Assembly (NCBI RefSeq): GCF_016808335.1
Contig: NC_053140.1
Span: 27,708,086 to 27,772,085 of the forward strand
Source: Panicum virgatum
Taxonomy: Eukaryota; Streptophyta; Magnoliopsida; Poales; Poaceae
Direction of reading: 5' to 3'
DNA: 64,000 nt
Shown piece after piece: positions 32,325 through 43,854 of this stretch (its first letter is position 1; every line of letters begins with the position of its first letter). The translations under genes and the position numbers were made by a program. Under the pieces are notes generated by a model. It saw only the letters and a list, made by a program, of their open reading frames with translations, did no database searches and was not told where the DNA came from.

Positions 32325-35300
32325 TGTAACACCCTAATTTAAATGTCAGTATTTAATAATAAATTTAATTGGCTTTATTTAATTTTCTAAGGTTTTATAT
32401 GCTTAGCCTTGCATTTAATTTAATTTTCTTTCACAAGTAATTAAAATTTATTTAGGTTAAACATGTTTGTGCATTCATGCTAGTTTATAAGTTTTATTTG
32501 GTTGAGTGCATAGGGTTTGAATTCAAATTTTGGTTTGAATTCAAATTAGTTTGAGTTGAGTTTGAGAAAGAAAAGGGAAGAGAAATAGGAAGAACAGTAA
32601 AACGGAGACCCAACCCAGCCGGCCCGTTCCTTTCCCTGCGGCCTGTTTTCTTTTTCTTCTTTTCCCCGGCCCAGCTCGCCACTGCAGCCCAGCCCAGCAT
32701 CCGCTCACGCCTCCCTGCTCCAGCCCGTTCGCCCGCAACCCAGCCGCTCGCTCCAGCCCAGCATCCACTAACGCCTCCCTGCGCCGGCCCAGAAGACCGC
32801 TGCCACTTCCGCAGCCTGCGCAGCGCGTCCTCCCTCTAACAGAGCGGCCCCGCATGTCAATCACACTCTCCCGCATCGCGCATGGCCCGTTCTCGTCCCC
32901 CGTCTCGCTGACTGGCTGGTCCCATGTGTCGGCGTCCTTTCTTCCTCCTTCCTTTCTTCTTCCTCGCACCAGAACCGCTCCGTCCGCTCCGCGAGCTCCG
33001 TTTCCCCGCTACCCAGTGGGCCACCCCGCTTCCACAGGGCCACTGGCCAGCCTCCCGAGCATCTCCCTCCTTCTAGAAGCTTTGCCCCCAGAGCCAGCTG
33101 CACGCAAGGCCGTTGCACGATCCAATTTGCCCGCGTAGATCACGGCCGCGATCTCCGCCGTGCCCACGCCGGGTGCACACGCCCAAATCACTGGCCTCCC
33201 CTTTAATTGACCCTTGTGACCCTTCCCTGTGCCCTACCGCCACGCTGCAGCAGTCACTGAACCCCCAGCACCACCGCCCGCTCGCCCCGCCGTGCAGAGC
33301 CTCTGCGCCGCCGTGCCCACGCTGCTCTGCTGCACCACGGCCACCTAGAATCGCCGCAGGAGCCCCACTTGAGTGCCAGGAGCAGCCTAGGATTTTTCCT
33401 CCGACCTCTACTCCGCGGCCGCGCCGGGACTTTCACTCGAACCCGCCAGAGCAGGTAAACCCATTCCCGAGCAATTGCTCGCCGCCGGCGATCCCTGAAC
33501 CTCCCTGACCCCCGTAATACCTCCGCAGGAGCTCCACAAGTCGAACCACGGGATCCAGAGGCCTAGAGGACCCCTACAGCAGCCTCCTCCCCGAGCTCCG
33601 CATCACCCTCACCACCAGTCAGTGTCGCCATCGACCCTGCACGCCGTTCCAGCCTAACCCGAGCCCTCGGTAAGCTCTAGCTCGTTGCCCTGGTCCTTTT
33701 TTGCTAGCTGTTGTGGCACCTAGGCCAACCCCGAGGCCGGAACACCGCTCGTCGGCGTTCCTCCGCCGCACGCCGCAGATCCGCCATGGCGGGCTCTTTG
33801 CAGCGTTGCACCATCCCGCGTTGCCCCTGTTTTGGCTTGCAGTACCGCGGCGCACCCACTCACACCCTTTGCAACCAGAATCCAGGCCGGGAACGTGTGA
33901 ACACGCGCACGCCGGCGAGCCTTCGCCGCGCAGACCCGCCTCTGTCATGGCTCTCGCTGCCTGAGCCTCGCCGGCCCTTGCTGTAGCCCCAGGTGGATTA
34001 CGCGTGATGCGCTAATCCTCCCTGGTCCAATCCCCAGCCGAATCAAGCCCCGGAGCACCGAGATTGGTTAAGCCCGGCGAACCCCCGCCGCGGGGAACGT
34101 CGTCGGCGACTCAGCACCGCCGGCCGCGCTCCCAATTTCCCCCGACCGTCGGATCTAGAGTTAGCGCTCCAGATTAGATCGCGAACCGTTACGTCCTCAG
34201 CCGCTAGATCGTGATCCAATGGATCAGATCTGAGAATAACGGTTTGGCCTGGCTGTTTTGCTAAAGAGTCCCTGTGTTTCTTTGAAATCAACCCGCGGTC
34301 CTGTCTAGCTCAAAAATAATTCCAGATCGGCCCAGTTTCTTGCACCGAACCCCCTGAGCTTTCCAGAAATAGTGCCCGCGGTCTAGCCCCTGCAGTTTTG
34401 CGCACGGACCCCCAGACCTTTGTAGTTTTTATGTTTATGTCCCTAGTTTTTGCGCAGAAGCCCCTGGAACCTTAGTTTTCTCGCAGTTTAGTCCTCAAAC
34501 CTTGTTTTAAGCCTAGTTTTCGTGTTCTAGCTCCGTTTTAGGTGTTCTTTATGTCCACGCGATCGTTGCAATGTGTAGAATAGTTCTAGATTTGTTTTCA
34601 ACGCTGTTTTATGTAATGATGTAATGTTTCTTAGTGTTAGCCTTTGTATGTATGTATGTTTATGTTATTGCCTTGTTTTTGGCCATGTGTTCGTGGGTAG
34701 ACGTTGATCCTTCGGAGGAGTACCAGGAGCCATCTTCCGCGGGACACTTTGAGCAGCAGGAGCAGTTTGAGGAAGGCAAGTATAACATGAACCGCCTATC
34801 ACTTTTAAATACAATTTCATACTGCATTTTAATATTGTATGCCTATAAGGACTTTCCTAGCCACTTTATATCCTTTATATATATCCCTTGGGTTGCATTT
34901 TGGTTAGTTGTTCTAGGTGCCGCGCTATAACACACTTGGTCCTTTTTAATTAATTTGATTAATGGTATATGCAACTTAATTCTGAGAGTGGCCCTCTGTG
35001 CGGTGGACTTGAGTGGCTCACGTCTCGTTAAAATGGGTTTTTCTAGAAACATGGTTTAGGGGGCCCGCACGGTGCTTAGTGCTTGGTTGGCCACTCTCCC
35101 TAAGGACCAGTTCATAGAGTGACAACCTAGGACAACAGCGCTACCACAAGACTGGAATGGGATGGTCTTGGCTTACTAATTAGGTATTTTTGGTTTGGAG
35201 TAACTTACCTGCGGGGCAATGGTGGTAAGCTTCAATGGTCCCTGCTCCTCCGGCTTGGTCTGTGCTACGTGCTTGTACCCCCGTGAGGTGGGCCCCATCG

Positions 35301-36117
35301 TTGCTGATCCAACCCTTCGTGGTTACGCCTTACCAACGAGATTCTTTGTAACGGCCTCATAGTGAGTTTGCTAGTCATCTCACCTACGGAAGTGTGATGA
35401 ACAACTAGTGTAACTCATGACTTGTGGGTAAAGATGTGCAACATCTGCAGATTGTAAAACTGGTATACTAGCCGTGCTCACGGTCATGAGCGGCCCAGAT
35501 CCTCCTTTTGATTAGTGGGGTTATTCTCCTTTGATTAGGGGGGTTCCCTGGGTGGTTTGGTTTGGTTTGGTTCTCAGTAGTTCATAATTAATTTTGATTA
35601 ATTTCTAAGTAACTGGGTTTATGGTAATTCATCCACTTGTAGTAATTTGCTTTAATAAAATTTTACTAAGATTAAAAGCTAATGCAGTTGAGTCAGCCAA
35701 CCTTAGAGCCTCATTGTTTGTGTTATACTTGTTGAGTACAAGTTGTGTACTCACTCTTGCCTACTCTACTCTTTTCCTCTTGTTCTCTTTGGGGACACCC
35801 TACTACTGCTTAGTTCCCGGTGACGCGGAGGAGTTCACCCGGAGCTACCAGAAGTACGAGGACTTCTAGGCGGTCATCTCCAAGTCGACGTCCCTGTGGC
35901 GCCCAGATTTAGAGTTTCGTACTGTTTTACGCTTCCGCATATTTGTACCAGACATTATGTCATTTATGTAATAAATAACATTCGTACTCACTTTATTATG
36001 TCTTTTTACGTGATATGTGCTGTGATATACTGTTCATTCTATTGTATATATGTGTGACTTGATCCTGGCACGTAAATGATTGCTCGGTTTATGTCCTTTT
36101 ATAAACCGGGTGTTACA
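32325..36117 (+). repeat. D 3' LTR (3793 bp)
   Basis: TGTAACACCC...GGGTGTTACA. Both candidate exons are open here (near 34701-34776 and 35817-35869). Dual-hairpin block at 35727-35752. It differs from the 5' LTR by many substitutions, so D is older than C. Confidence 0.92.
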
Positions 36118-36122
36118 ATTAG

Positions 36123-36289
36123 TTAGATAGTTAGTCTGATCTAGAGAGGCTAGCTTGATAGTTCAGAAGTGTATCAGGTGTCTTATCTCGCTCGTTGTCC
36201 TCCCAGCTGCTACCTATCTAAGGAGTTGAGTCTCCGTGTGTCACTCGGTCATAGACTATCCATTTATCCTATCTTTATATCTGGCTTAC
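36123..36289 (+). repeat. E 3' LTR, second piece
   Basis: The 167 bp between the ATTAG duplication of D and the start of F. Its last five bases, CTTAC (36285-36289), are F's target site, repeated at 58456-58460. Confidence 0.85.
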
Positions 36290-37451
36290 TGTTGACGGTC
36301 ACTAATGACCAAATTTGACCGTCAACTCCTGCACAAAAAGGAACCAAAATGTGGAATAAATGCTAGGATTGATTTATTTACTAACGAATTCCACAGATGA
36401 TGTTCTAGAATGTGTGCAGGTGATTTTGAGCTAATTTTTCAGCATAATGGTGAGGTTTGATCCAAGACACGAAGTTCCGGTGAATTAGAACGTGACACGT
36501 GTCAGAATATGGAGTAGAGGGTCCACCAAAGAAAGAAACCAGCACAACAGAAGCCAATCCCCGTGACATTAACAAGTGGGCCCAGGAAGTGACCCACAGA
36601 CCAAAGTACAAGGTCGGTGGGCCCACTGGGGGTTCGGCCGACCTAACCGTGGGCCCCACCGCCTTCAGGTTCCACGTGGAGTTTGCTGATTGGTTGCTTA
36701 TGTCGGTTTGATGAGGCTTGGCTGCAGCTCACCCCGTGGCTCCTTCCTATAAATACAAGGGGGGGTAGAGGAATGGACACACACATCACACCCTCTCAAC
36801 TCACCTTTCTCCCTTGGAGCTTGAGGCCTTCATCCTAGATGCTTAGGTAGACTAGGAGGTGTAGAAGAAGAGGAGGAGAGTCAGGAGGAGTCGGGGGAAG
36901 TGCCGGGTTTGTCGGCACTCTTCTCCGCGTGTACCTCGACAGATGCTTATTCGGTTGTAAGTGTTCGTGACTTTCTTTGTTTGTTTATTTAGAATTAGAG
37001 TTTAGATCGCAAATTATCACCTCTGCCTTATATTAGTTGATGTGTATGCTAGAAATTAGCATTTGATCTTAGCTTAAGACCCAAAGGGTAGTCCTGGCCA
37101 GGGCTAAGGTTAGTAGGGAAAGGCGTAGTCGTGGTGTCTAGGCTGGACTATACCACTCAGTTGTGTCAGAGTGCGAGCGTTTGAGATTGTAGTTGTGGTG
37201 GACGAGTGGCTGGGGACTCGGCTCCCGGCGGCGGTGAGCGCGCGACGCCGTCCTTGGTGGCCGGCGTCGAGCGAGCATGAGCGTGAGGCGAGATGCAAGC
37301 ACAAGAAAGAGAGACGCAAGGGCCAAGAGATCAGAATGATCTCTAGCGTAACTTCCTTACTTCACGAGTACAGTAGTTATAGTTTTGATTACACAACTAA
37401 AACACATGATCAGTTCAAACACATACGCAAACACACACGTTCCTAACTTCT

Positions 37452-39773
37452 TCAGCCACATTTCTTGCGCTCGTACACGTGGTCAACCATAACATCTCTC
37501 CCCTCCTCGGGAAACAGCTTGTCCTCAAGTTGGAATTCAGGGTAGGAGGTCTTGAAATCTAGAATAGGTTCCCAAGTAGCTTCTGATGGTGGTAGCCCCG
37601 ACCATTGTACCAATACATGCCATGTGCCACGGCATAGCTGCGACTTGATTATCTTTTCTGGCTGCTGTAGTAAGCGGCCGTGTTGGATCGGTGGCAGTGC
37701 TGGGGTTGTAGCTGGAGGCGTGCCGTGAAATGGTTTGAGAACTCCGACATGGAACACATCATGGATACGTGCACCCGATGGAAGTCTGAGACAATATGCC
37801 ACTTCACCTACGCGTTTCGTGATCTGGAACGGGCCGGCGTAATGAGGACCGAGCTTGCCGCGCGTTCCAGGATCCAAGGAACGCATGTGGTGATTAAGAA
37901 GGCGTAGCCACACCTAGTCGTCGACATTGAAAACCAAAGGATGGTGATGAGCGTCGTAATAGCGCTTTGCATACACTTGGGCCTAAAGTAGACATTCACG
38001 AACATCAGTGATGAACGCGTCGCGGTCTTGCAGTAGAGTGTCGACTGTCGCTGTCTTGGCTGTGGCTGTGGAATACGGCAGTAGGGTTGGGGGAACTCAG
38101 CCATATACAACTTGAAATGGAGAGGTGTGCAGTGCTGAGTGATATGATGTATTGTAAACATATTCAGCCCATGGCAACCAATCCAACCAAGCTCGAGGGC
38201 GATCACCCGTGATGCAGCGGAGATACATTGAAATTGTTTTATTCATAGCCTCTGACTGTCCATCAGTTTGGGGATGGAATGCGGTACTCATTTTGAGTTT
38301 GACACCTGCATGCTTGAAAAGGTCACGCCAAACATGTCCTGTGAATACCGGGTCGCGGTCACTGACGATGGACTGTGGGAACCCATGCAAACGAACAATG
38401 TCGTTGAAGAAAGCTCTTGCCACAGATGCTGCTATGTATGGGTGACCAAGTGCGATGAAATGGGCAAATTTAGAGAACCTATCCACCACTGTCAAGATCA
38501 CACTTTTACCGTGTACACTAGGGAGTCCCTCGATGAAGTCCATAGATATGTCAGAACAGATTTGATGTGGCACATCCAGGGGTTGCAGCAAGCCGGCTGG
38601 GTGTAGAGCTTCTGTTTTGTTTCTCTGACAGGTTGTGCTGGAGCGAACAAAGTCGCGCACTACTGCACGATCATGGTCGATTATGAAATCTCGTCTGAGG
38701 CGCTGTAAGGTTTTCTGTGTTCCATCATGTGCTGCTGTGTGTGACATTTGTAACACTGCTTGGAGGTTGGTGCATTGAGGTGGTATATACACACGAGTAC
38801 CCTTTAGAATCAGTCCCTGGTCTGAACGGCATGGGTCACCACGAAGGACAGCGATGTTATCCCGGAGGTGTTGCAGGCTGGTGTCTGCATTGATCTCACT
38901 GCGCAGTTCAGCAAAGAGTTCAAAGGATGGCATGGATATAGTATTCAGGTTTAAGTCCAGTTGATCATGGCGAGAAAGGGCATCAACAACTGTGTTGAGG
39001 CGGCCAGGCCGATACTCTACAGAGAAATCAAATCCAAATAGTTTGCTGATCCACTGATGTTGAGGGACTGTGGATAGACGTTGATCAAGCATAAATTTCA
39101 GTGCATAATGGTCTGTTCTCACAATGAACTTTCTCCCCCACAAGTACGGCCTCCAGTGGCATACAGCTTGTACTAAGCCAATTAACTCTCTTTCATAAGC
39201 TGCAAGTTTCAGGTGTTGAGCTGCAAATGGTTTGCTGAAAAATGCAAGGGGTCCTTCACCTTGGTGCAGCACAGCACCAAATCTTGTTCCTGAGGCATCA
39301 CAGTCGACCAGGAATGGCTTGGAAAAATTGGGCAAGTGTAAGACAGGAGCAGATGACAGTGCTTCCTTGAGAGCTATGAAAGAGTGCTCGGCTGCTTCTG
39401 ACCAACGGAATTGCTCCTTTTTTAGCAAGTGTGTGAGAGGGGTAGCCAATATACCATAATCCTTTATAAATCTTCTATAATAGCCAGCAAGTCCTAGAAA
39501 TCCTCGGAGTGCCCGAACTGACTGTGGTTGTGGCCAAGTGCGAACTGCCTGCACCTTATCCACGTCCATTGACACTCCAACAGCTGAGATGACATGTCCG
39601 AGGTAATGGACAGAAGGGGCTGCAAAGGAGCATTTTGATCGTTTGACTTGTAACTTATGCTCCCGGAGGACAGTGAAGACAGCTCTTAAGTGTTTCAAGT
39701 GCTCAGACCAAGAGCTACTGTAAATCAAAATATCATAAAAAAAACCAAGACACACTTTCGTAGAAAAGGCCAT
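37452..39773 (-). pseudogene. K RT C-terminus, RNase H, integrase and chromodomain, with stops
   Basis: RT active site reads FFYDILIYS (about 39735-39760), where Asp-Asp is expected, so the first Asp is lost. RNase H: VDCDASGTRFGAVLHQ (about 39280-39320). Integrase core: MDFIEGLP...VVDRFSKFAHFI (about 38460-38560), QSIVSDRDPVF, and TAFHPQTDGQSEAMNK with the Glu (about 38225-38280). Stops after VVYG (about 38097), near 37990 and 37915. The chromodomain HVLVQWSGLPPSEATWEPI (about 37570-37630) is intact. The end overlaps the LTR by about 40 bp. Confidence 0.85.
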
Positions 39774-40659
39774 AAGACTGAGTTCATTAGACTTTGGAAA
39801 GTTGCCAGTGCATTTGACAAGCCAAAAGGCATAACCAAGAATTCAAAATGGCCATGGTGAGTGCGAAAAGTAGTTTTGGCAATGTCGTCGATGTGTACTC
39901 TAACTTGGTGATAACCAGCCCTGAGATCCAACTTAGTGAAAAAGCGTGCTCCATGCAGCTCATCAATCAATTCCTCCACTATAGGAATAGGAAATTTGTC
40001 CATCACTGTTTTGTCATTGAGGGCTCTGTAATCGACAAAGAAGCGCCATGTACCATCCTGATTTTTTTTACCAACCGAACAGGGGCTGAGAAGGGCGATG
40101 TGCTGGGACGAATTATCCCTTGCTCCAGCATTGATTTGCATTGACTCTCTAATTCATCTTTCTGCAGGTGTGGATAGCGATATGGCTGGACTGCTACTGG
40201 AGCTGTCTGTGGCAACAGATGTATGTGGTGATCACATTCTCTTGCTGGTGGAAGTCCCGTGGGCTGTGCAAACATATCCTGAAATGAATCCAGCAGTGTG
40301 TCCAGGAGTGGTTGCTCAGTAGTATTGAATGCATGGAGGCTACCAATTGATGGTATGCTTCTCTGTGGGGAGTCAATGCCTCGCCATCGTACATGATGGC
40401 CACGATGCCAGAAGATCATGAACAACTCATCAAAATCCCAGATGATCGGGCCCAATGTTTTGAGGAAGGAAATGCCAAGCACCATGACAAAACAGTCCAG
40501 TGGAATGGCGTAGCACTCAATGGTGAAGAATTCCGACCCAATCCTAGTTGCAACATCACGGGCAAGTCCACGACAAACCACTCGGTCCCCATTGGCAACA
40601 ATCATGCTAGCTCCTGCACTGTCATGAAAGTGTAACCCAAGATTCTGTGCTGCCTCCAT
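39725..40659 (-). pseudogene. K protease-RT linker and N-terminal RT, frameshifted
   Basis: Two overlapping frames. The first (40659-40003) holds the end of protease and the start of RT ([13 protein letters not shown]); the second (40141-39725) holds [20 protein letters not shown] and [12 protein letters not shown]. The frame changes near 40070 in an A/T-rich run (KKIRMVHG against KKNQDGTW), and again near 39740 in a run of eight A. Confidence 0.8.
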
Positions 40660-41908
40660 GCTGATAAATAAAGTTGGATGTGGAGCCAGAGTCTAGTAAG
40701 GCAATCAACTCAAACTCGCCAATTCTCACTCGGATCTTCATTGTGTCATTTGTAGTGAATCCAGCAATTGCATGCAATGAGATTAAAGGAGGCTGATCTT
40801 GAGGCTCACCATCAGTATTGTGTTCAGTATCTTCAGCTTCATCAAAATCAGTGACCTCTAAGTAGAATAGCCTAGGGCACTTGTGACCCCGGACGTATGG
40901 CTCATCACAATTGTAACAAATGCCTTGGTGTCGATGCTCGGCCATCTCTTGTGGTGACAGCCTCTTGAATTGCTTGGGTGGGGGATTTGCTGCTGGTACA
41001 ACAGCCAACTGTTGTGAAGGTGCTGCAGATGATGAAACCGGCGTGTAGAGCTATCCCTGGCGCTGTGGGGGTCTGTTAGAATGGGCAGGGTTGGGTGTCA
41101 TGGCCGCTGCTCGGCATTCATACGCTCATGCCAGGGACATGGCACGCTGTAAATCAGCTGGTGCCTGAAGCTCGACGTCGGTACGGATGGGATCCGGCAG
41201 TCCTCCGATGAACAGCTGCACCTGTTGCTCCGGGGATAAGTAGCCAGCATGTGCCAAACGAGCCTGTAATGCCTCTTGATAATCAGCAACAGACCCACGG
41301 AATTGGAGTCGTGCAAGGTCCGACAGGTGATTGGTTCCGAGAGGTGGTCCGAAATGTTGCTGGCACAATGATTGGAAGGCAGAATAGGATATGGTATTGA
41401 TGTTGCCGGCATCACGTTCAAGCATATAAAACCAGTGCTGAGAAATCCCAGTGAGTTGGAAGGATGCCAATGAAACTTTGTCAGCTTCTCTCGTGCGCTG
41501 GGCTCTGAAGAAATGTTCACACTTATTGAACTAGCCTAGGGGATCTTCTTTTCCATCATAGGTAGGGAAAGAGAGTTTGTGGTAGCATGGAATGCTAAGG
41601 CCGTCGTCCTCAGTAGGCGGGGGTTCAAGGTTGTGTGGTGGCGGAAGATGTGGAATGGCTGATGGGGAGTGTGGGAATTGGATTTGGGTGATAGGAACTG
41701 GGCGGCTTGCTGGAGCGGAGTGGACAATCACGGCCGGTTCTGGCTGTGGCGCAGGGATGCCGCCATATCCCGGCAATCTATATGCTTGGCAGGATGGCGG
41801 AGGACGCAGAGCGTGGGAAGGGCCGGCGCTCAGATGTGGAAACTGAGATTCGCCGGGTGATAGTGAGCGGTGCTCGATGTCGGACAGACGGGTGGCGAAG
41901 TGCCCCAT
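40622..41908 (-). pseudogene. K gag and protease start, with three stops
   Basis: Pro-rich N-terminus, then the gag core FPTYDGKEDPLG/FNKCEHFF interrupted by TAG (about 41531, TGG expected), FQLTGISQHWFYML, and ADYQEALQARLAHAGYLSPEQQ. Stops follow near 41126 (TGA) and 41052 (TAG). A knuckle-like CYNCDEPYVRGHKC lies at about 40880-40920, and the protease active site ALLDSGSTSNFI (Asp-Ser-Gly) at about 40670-40710. A frameshift after that separates it from the RT part. Confidence 0.82.
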
Positions 41909-42895
41909 CTAGTGTTGGAGGCCGTAGATCGCCGCCGTCAAGGTGTCCAGCACGACGGCGGGGTTGGCGGTTGCCGGTAAATTTGCGGTGACGGAGGTGG
42001 GTGCTGGGATGGAAATTGATGGCGCGCCGGTCACGGTGCTTGTGGCGAGTGCAGCGGCGGGGGCGGCGCTGGGGAGCACGACGGGTGCGGCCACTGCAGT
42101 GGTGCCCGCGGCGGTTACGGTGGAGGAAATCGCGGCGGAGGTCCCAGACATCGTGGAGATGACTGATACCAGATTGTCAGAGTGCGAGCGTCTGAGATTG
42201 TAGTCGTGGTGGACGGGCGGCCGGGGACTCGGCTCCCGGCGGCGGTGAGGGCGCGACGCCGTCCTTGGTGGCCAGCGTCGAGCGAGCGTGCGGCACGAGC
42301 GTGAGGCGAGATGCAAGCACAGGCAAGAGAGACGCAAGCGCCAAGAGATCAGAATGATCTCTAGCGTAACTTCCTTACTTCAAGAGTACAGTAGTTATAG
42401 TTTTGATTACACAACTGAAACACACGATCAGTTCAAACACACATGCCAACACACACGTTCCTAACTTCTTCATCCATGTTTCTTGCGCTCGTACACGCAG
42501 CCGACCATAACAGTTGTCTGATAGTCCCACGGTTTGTAGAGGTAGCCAGCAGGTGGTGACAGTCCTATTCAAGCCCTAGTAATCCTCCACATTTAGATAT
42601 TGGATAGAGCATATATTGGAGCTATCGGCTTCTATAAGCCGGTCGATACCTTTAGCTCGAAGTATAACAGCGATGTGATCTCTTCTTCTAGGCGTAGATT
42701 CTAGATATAGAAAGTCCTCTCTTCTGTCTTCTCCACACCGGCGTGTGTGTCCTTGGATGAGCCTGAACCCGTAGATAGCGTACTCACGTTCCTCAGTGGA
42801 TACGATACCCTGGAATACTCTTGGGTGAAAGCTACAGCGGTATCCGTGCACTTGCGGATTTTATTCGTGATGTTGCAAAATACCAACAAGCTTTC

Positions 42896-42913
42896 TGGTG
42901 CCGTTGCCGGGGA
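42896..42913 (+). other. F primer-binding site, tRNA-Asp type
   Basis: TGGTGCCGTTGCCGGGGA, 7 nt after the LTR end ACCAACA. One C to T change from the usual TGGCGCC start. Confidence 0.85.
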
Positions 42914-43030
42914 ATGGTAGCTACATTATCTTCGGACTCAGTCGTCCTCGTATCTTCTTTTTTCTTTTTCCTTGATTCTACCTCAACCCCCGCTACCCAT
43001 GAAGCAGCTATCCCTTTTATAGCTCTCTTC

Positions 43031-43854
43031 ACCCAAGAGCGAGTTCTATGAGCCAGCACCCTCTGCTGACCCAATTCATTCTACTAGCTATGAACTCGAC
43101 TCAGGATACATAGCCTTTGTTCAGGGAAATTCCTTTTCAGGAAGGGATTGTGAAAATCCCTACCATCATCTGGGCGAGTTCGAACAAGTGTGTTCGTGCA
43201 AGAAAATTTCGGGCATGACACACGAAACTCTTAAATGGAAGTTGTTTCCTTTTTCCCTTTCGGGAGAAGTGAAGCAATGGTACATTCGTGTTGTAGGCTG
43301 TGTGAATGGAAGTTGGATTGAACTTCAGGACAGATTCTGTTCTGCGTTCTTCCCGCTTTCACAAATATGTGCCTTACAAACAGAAATTTTAACTTTTCAT
43401 CAGAATGATAAGGAATCAATCGGTGTAGCTTGGGCTAGATTTACCTTATTGGTAAAATCAGGCCCAGACTTGTCATTACCCGAGCATTTATTTTTATGCT
43501 GGTCTTGACAAGGTGTCTGCACACCATCTCGATCTTACCTCTGGAGGATCTTTCTCTCATCTTACCCCAACCGAGAGTAGGGAAGTCCTCAACAAAATCT
43601 TGGATATAACCTCTTTCATTTGTATCCACGAGCCAGTCTCCACAGAGCCCGAGATGCATCAAGCGGAGCCTTCAGAAATCGAATCAGAACCCTCTGAAAG
43701 CCAATCAGAAGATTCGATCTATGAGACCGCCCCGGAACATAAATCTGAAACATCAGAGGTGGAAGACCCTCTACCTCCAGAGTTTCTCCGAAGTATCGAG
43801 CCGGATGACTTTGAAGATTTCGGCAACACCTCAAGATACTTTTGCCAGAAGTGA
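43031..43854 (+). pseudogene. F gag relic
   Basis: Gag core at about 43200-43420 (SGMTHETLKWKLFPFSLSGE and GSWIELQDRFCSAFFPLS), colinear with A. A frameshift near 43495 (the LFLCWS end against HLDLTSGG in the other frame) breaks it. The downstream Glu/Ser/Pro-rich linker runs to TGA 43852-43854, where A has CGA (Arg). The start is not certain; the frame is open upstream into the leader. Confidence 0.75.

Larger units (their letters stand above)
15555..36117 (+). mobile_element. Element D: internally deleted Tekay-like retrotransposon in E's 3' LTR
   Basis: TG...CA ends with perfect ATTAG duplications (15550-15554 and 36118-36122). The 5' LTR is split by element C (15555-16156 and 28222-31408, about 3784 bp joined); the 3' LTR is 32325-36117 (3793 bp). 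The internal region is only 916 bp (31409-32324), against about 5.2 kb in C, so it is non-autonomous. LTR sequence and leader match C at lower identity, giving the same family but another subfamily. Confidence 0.92.
37164..42512 (-). mobile_element. Element K: Reina-like chromovirus, 5349 bp
   Basis: Short LTRs, 37164-37494 (331 bp) and 42175-42512 (338 bp), about 93% alike by eye, TG...CA ends. GTTG follows and precedes it (37160-37163, 42513-42516); a fifth T is shared with the LTR end, so the duplication may be GTTGT. A primer-site-like TGGTATCAG follows the 5' LTR at 42163-42171 and a purine tract precedes the 3' LTR (37495-37509). Short LTRs, total size and the chromodomain fit Reina. 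Confidence 0.87.
36290..42888 (+). repeat. F 5' LTR, interrupted by K
   Basis: Pieces 36290-37163 and 42517-42888 (about 1246 bp joined). Starts with a perfect 11-bp inverted repeat (GTTGACGGTCA/TGACCGTCAAC). TATAAATA at 36748-36755. Ends ACCAACA before the primer site. Compared with the 3' LTR it lacks about 25 bp near 36416 and has many substitutions. Confidence 0.88.
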
